Shown here: positions 61,283 to 64,000 of the stretch, piece after piece
Layout of the letters: every line of letters begins with the position of its first letter
Position numbering within the stretch: position 1 is the stretch's first letter
NCBI GenBank assembly: GCA_044359955.1
Contig: JBIKLF010000012.1
Location: 3,124-67,123 of the forward strand
Direction: 5' to 3'
From: JACTMZ01 sp044359955
Lineage (GTDB): Bacteria > Verrucomicrobiota > Verrucomicrobiia > Chthoniobacterales > JACTMZ01
DNA: 64,000 bases
Program-made: the position numbers and the translations under genes
Notes under the pieces: model-generated
What the model was told of the DNA's origin: nothing
The model's database searches: none
What the model saw: the letters and a program-made list of their open reading frames with translations, nothing else

Positions 61283-62659
61283 GTGAGACTCCCGGCCTAC
61301 CCGCGCACCAAACCCAGCGGCGTCGAATGGCTCGGCGACGTGCCGGAGCATTGGGAGGTGAAGCGGCTGAAAACATCAGCGACCTGCTGGGTGAGCAACG
61401 TGGACAAAGTTTCCGCCGAAAACGAACTGCCAGTGCGGCTTTGTAACTACACCGACGTTTACTACCACGACCACATCACACCTGAGATGGACCTGATGGA
61501 AACCACGGCGACTGCGGATGAAATCCGGCGCTTCGGTCTGCTGGTTGGAGACGTCATCATCACTAAAGATTCCGAGGAATGGAGCGACATCGCAGTTCCT
61601 GCGTTGGTGAAGAAGACCGCGCCCGACTTGGTGTGCGGCTACCATCTCGCCATTATTCGCTCTTATCCGAAAGCACTCCTCGGCGATTACTTGCTCCGTG
61701 CTTTCCAGTCATGCGCGGTCAATCAGCAGTTCCAATTGGCTGCCAGCGGGGTCACGCGCTACGGCCTGCCCAAAGCATCCATCGGTGATGCGTGGATTCC
61801 GTTGCCAGAAGTCTCCGAGCAACGGGCCATCGCGGCGTTTCTGGACCGGGAGACTGGGCGGGTGGACCGGTTGGTGGCGAAGAAGCGGGAGTTGATCGAG
61901 CGACTGAAGGAGAAGCGCACCGCGCTCATCTCCCGCACCGTCACCCGCGGCCTGCCGCCCGCCGCCGCCCGCGCCGCCGGCCTCCCCGAAAACCCGCCCC
62001 TTCAACCCTCCTCCCTGGACTGGCTCGGCGACATCCCATCGCATTGGGAAGTTCGGAAGTTCTCGCGCTGCGCCTTCTTCCAAGAGGGCCCTGGGCTGCG
62101 AAACTGGCAGTTCACGCAAGATGGCATCCGAGTGATTTGCGTGACGAACATTACCGAGGCCGGAATCAGTTTCGCCAACTACGAGAAATTCATCTCGGAA
62201 GAAGAGTATGAGAGCACTTATCGCCGCTTCACCGTCGCGAAGGGAGACCTACTTCTCTCCAGCTCAGGCAACTCGTGGGGCAAAGTAGCGACATTCGATG
62301 CCGATGACGTTGCGATTCTGAACACGAGCACCATCCGAGTGAACGAGAACGGCAAGCGCACCGTCATTCGGTCTTTGATTGGCTGGCTGTTAATCTCGGA
62401 AGGCACACGAGAACAGTTGGGTCTTTTCATGACAGGCTCGTGCCAGCCGAACTTCGGCCCGTCCCACCTCGCGAGGGTATGGATTTGCGTCCCACCCCTC
62501 CCCGAACAAGCCGCCATCGCCGCGTATCTGGACGAGGAGACGGCGAAGCTGGACGCGCTGGTGGGGAAGGTGGAGGAGGCGGTGGAGCGGTTGCAGGAAT
62601 ACCGCACCGCCCTCATCACCGCCGCCGTCACCGGCAAGATTGACGTCCGGCAAACCTAA
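61283..62659 (+). CDS. hsdS: type I restriction-modification system, specificity subunit
   Basis: DNA target-recognition subunit, 458 residues from a GTG at 61283 with GAGGAAG upstream. Two target-recognition domains each begin with a WLGDVPEHWEV / WLGDIPSHWEV box. Each is followed by a conserved helix (AAFLDRETGRVDRLVAKKRE and AAYLDEETAKLDALVGKVEE). The two half-repeats give a bipartite recognition site. Intact. The in-frame extension to 61127 overlaps the previous gene and is not homologous. Confidence 0.93.
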   Translation: MRLPAYPRTKPSGVEWLGDVPEHWEVKRLKTSATCWVSNVDKVSAENELPVRLCNYTDVYYHDHITPEMDLMETTATADEIRRFGLLVGDVIITKDSEEWSDIAVPALVKKTAPDLVCGYHLAIIRSYPKALLGDYLLRAFQSCAVNQQFQLAASGVTRYGLPKASIGDAWIPLPEVSEQRAIAAFLDRETGRVDRLVAKKRELIERLKEKRTALISRTVTRGLPPAAARAAGLPENPPLQPSSLDWLGDIPSHWEVRKFSRCAFFQEGPGLRNWQFTQDGIRVICVTNITEAGISFANYEKFISEEEYESTYRRFTVAKGDLLLSSSGNSWGKVATFDADDVAILNTSTIRVNENGKRTVIRSLIGWLLISEGTREQLGLFMTGSCQPNFGPSHLARVWICVPPLPEQAAIAAYLDEETAKLDALVGKVEEAVERLQEYRTALITAAVTGKIDVRQT

Positions 62660-62674
62660 ACTCCGCTGAAACCC

Positions 62675-63490
62675 ATGAGCCAAGCCATCACGCCCTTTGA
62701 GCAAATCCGCCGGACAAATCCGGCAGGAAACGAGTTCTGGTCCAGCCGGGATTTCGCCCGCGTGCTGGGCTACACCGATTACCGGAACTTTGAGGCCGTC
62801 ATCACCAAAGCCCGCACGGCCTGCTTCAACAGCGGGCAACGGCTGGAAGATCATTTCGTTGATATCACCGAAATGATCGGCATCGGCAAAGGTGGGCAGC
62901 GGCCCGTGAAGACGGTGATGATGTCGCGCTACGCCTGCTATCTTGTGATCCAGAACGCCGATCCCGCGAAGGAAATTGTGGCGGTCGGGCAAACTTATTT
63001 CGCCGTCCAGACCCGGCGGCAGGAGTTAAGCGATCAGGAGATCGAGGAGCAACGCCGGCTCACCATTCGGTCGGAGCTGCGAAAGCACAACAGCCAACTG
63101 GCCGACGCCGCCAAGGGGGCCGGCATCATTGAGCCGCGCGACTACGCAATCTTCCAAAATCACGGCTACCAAGGTCTCTACGGTGGCCTCGGCGCGCAGG
63201 AGATTCACGCGCGGAAAGGGTTGAAGAAAAGGCAGCAAATCCTGGATCACATGGGCAGCACGGAGCTGGCCGCGAATCTGTTCCGCGCCACGCAGGCGGA
63301 GGAGAAACTGCGCCGCGAGAAGATCGTCGGCAAAGCGAAGGCAAACCAGGCCCATCGCGAAGTCGGGGCCAAAGTCCGCCAAACCATTCAGGAGTTGGGC
63401 GGCACCATGCCCGAACATCTGCCCACCGCCGAGAGCATCAAGCGACTGGAAACCAGGCCCAACAAGGCGCTCAAGTCCGGCAACTCCTGA
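62675..63490 (+). CDS. dinD: DinD-like DNA-damage-inducible protein (BRO-N domain)
   Basis: 271 residues. BRO-N-type N-terminus FWSSRDFARVLGYTDYRNFE (residues about 22-41) and MMSRYACYLVIQNADPAKE. The helical C-terminal half includes HGYQGLYGGLGAQEIHARKG, typical of DinD, which inhibits RecA-mediated strand exchange in E. coli (family knowledge). dinD genes are often inserted in type I loci between hsdS and hsdR, as here. Confidence 0.9.
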   Translation: MSQAITPFEQIRRTNPAGNEFWSSRDFARVLGYTDYRNFEAVITKARTACFNSGQRLEDHFVDITEMIGIGKGGQRPVKTVMMSRYACYLVIQNADPAKEIVAVGQTYFAVQTRRQELSDQEIEEQRRLTIRSELRKHNSQLADAAKGAGIIEPRDYAIFQNHGYQGLYGGLGAQEIHARKGLKKRQQILDHMGSTELAANLFRATQAEEKLRREKIVGKAKANQAHREVGAKVRQTIQELGGTMPEHLPTAESIKRLETRPNKALKSGNS

Positions 63491-63494
63491 GGTC

Positions 63495-63881
63495 ATGAGC
63501 CAAACCAACGAAAGAGCTTTTGAGACCTACGTGGAGGAAATCCTCCTGACCCGGGGCCGCTGGACATCCGGCAGCAACGCGGAGTGGGACAAGGAGCGGG
63601 CGCTGTTCCCGGCACAGGTGTTCGCGTTCATCGCGGACACGCAGTCTAAACTCTGGGCCGAGATGCGGACGCTGCACGCGGCGGGGTTGGAGGAGTTGCT
63701 CCTCGCTACGTTGGTCAAGGAACTGGATGCCAAAGGCTCGCTGCATGTGCTGCGGCATGGATTCAAGTTTTACGGCAAGACGTTTCGCCTCGCCTACTTC
63801 AAGCCCGCCCACGGCGCGAACTTCGAGGTCTTGGAGCAGTTCGGCAAGAACCGGCTCACGGTGACGCGCCAAGCGAATTGA
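63495..63881 (+). pseudogene. hsdR: type I restriction subunit HsdR, N-terminal fragment
   Basis: 128 codons: ERAFETYVEEILLTRGRWTS, WDKERALFPAQVFAFIADTQ, LHVLRHGFKFYGKTFRLAYF and GKNRLTVTRQ match the HSDR_N opening of HsdR (normally about 1000 residues). After LTVTRQ the frame ends with a foreign AN and TGA, and the next bases look like an insertion-element terminus. The nuclease and translocase parts are missing from the visible sequence, so the system is probably methylation-only unless hsdR resumes beyond the window. Confidence 0.85.
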
Positions 63882-63883
63882 CT

Positions 63884-63969
63884 CAAATGAAAAGACACCG
63901 GGCGGGTGTCTAGCATGGGGCGAAAAAGGATACGTTGCCTCAATGAAAAAGACACCATGGCCGGATGTC
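63884..63969. repeat. paired GACACC...GGTGTC motifs, probable insertion-element end
   Basis: Two similar units: CAAATGAAAAGACACCGGGC with GGGTGTC (63884-63910), and CAATGAAAAAGACACCATGG with CCGGATGTC (63941-63969). Each has a GACACC/G(G/A)TGTC hairpin. Repeated subterminal motifs of this kind occur at IS21-like ends. The family is not established. Confidence 0.45.
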
Positions 63970-64000
63970 TTTAAAAATGAGTCAAAAGAGTCGCCAGGAG
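63943..64000 (+). CDS. possible start of an ORF running out of the window
   Basis: ATG at 63943 opens MKKTPWPDVFKNESKESPG with no stop before the edge. Too short to identify; it might be the first gene of the inserted element. Confidence 0.25.
   Translation, partial: MKKTPWPDVFKNESKESPG

Overview
The window is high-GC, almost fully coding chromosomal DNA from a Gram-negative bacterium with an LPS outer membrane (lptD, several lipoproteins). I infer Verrucomicrobiota or a close PVC relative. The reasons are separate coaC and coaB genes, a tiny Lys/Ala/Pro-rich DNA-binding protein, a B12-dependent ribonucleotide reductase, a four-helix-bundle (S23-like) gene, a MEKHLA protein, and short AT-richer intergenic repeats that sit where a Shine-Dalgarno should be. 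No rRNA gene is present to confirm the placement.

Layout. 1-7.8 kb: housekeeping genes (yicC end, gmk, coaC, H1-like 37-residue protein, inositol monophosphatase, ispF, cysS, a left-handed beta-helix acyltransferase, a membrane protein, a lipoprotein, a rhodanese). 7.8-11.5 kb: a repeat-rich accessory stretch with tRNA-Ser(UGA) and tRNA-Asn(GUU). The 3' ends of both tRNAs have been duplicated, the Asn one together with stubs of a GIY-YIG nuclease gene. The stretch also holds two copies of a 186-bp repeat and a two-gene nucleotidyltransferase/antitoxin-like cassette. 11.5-19.2 kb: pgi, lipoproteins, bioC-MEKHLA, a peptidase-like/HdeD-like membrane fusion, leuC-leuD and an AbrB-Doc toxin-antitoxin pair. 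19.2-25.6 kb: oligopeptide-type ABC permeases, psuG, thiE-accC-accB and agmatine deiminase. 25.7-27.7 kb: miaB running into a decayed insertion sequence. 28-38.2 kb: GNAT, murI-lptD, galE, dnaK-groES-groEL.

38.2-47.7 kb: a frameshifted PemK-type toxin with its antitoxin, then the protein quality-control block tig-clpP-clpX-trmB-sigma factor (all minus strand), and two head-to-head gene pairs with essentially no space between start codons. 47.9-56.7 kb: CCA-adding enzyme, four-helix-bundle protein, family 4/5 uracil-DNA glycosylase, plsC, a hydrolase, coaB and the large nrdJ. 56.9 kb to the end: tRNA-Gln(UUG) followed by a type I restriction-modification island. Its order is hsdM, a three-gene cassette of unknown function, hsdS, dinD, then an hsdR cut after about 126 codons by what looks like the end of an insertion element.

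How the genes work together. The chaperone (DnaK, GroEL/ES, trigger factor) and protease (ClpXP) genes form a proteostasis set. LptD and MurI couple outer-membrane and peptidoglycan synthesis. CoaC and CoaB are the two halves of one pathway encoded 50 kb apart. The most unusual material is the pair of tRNA-end duplications, the short repeats that occupy ribosome-binding positions and also lie inside three coding sequences, and the orphan cassette inside the restriction locus.
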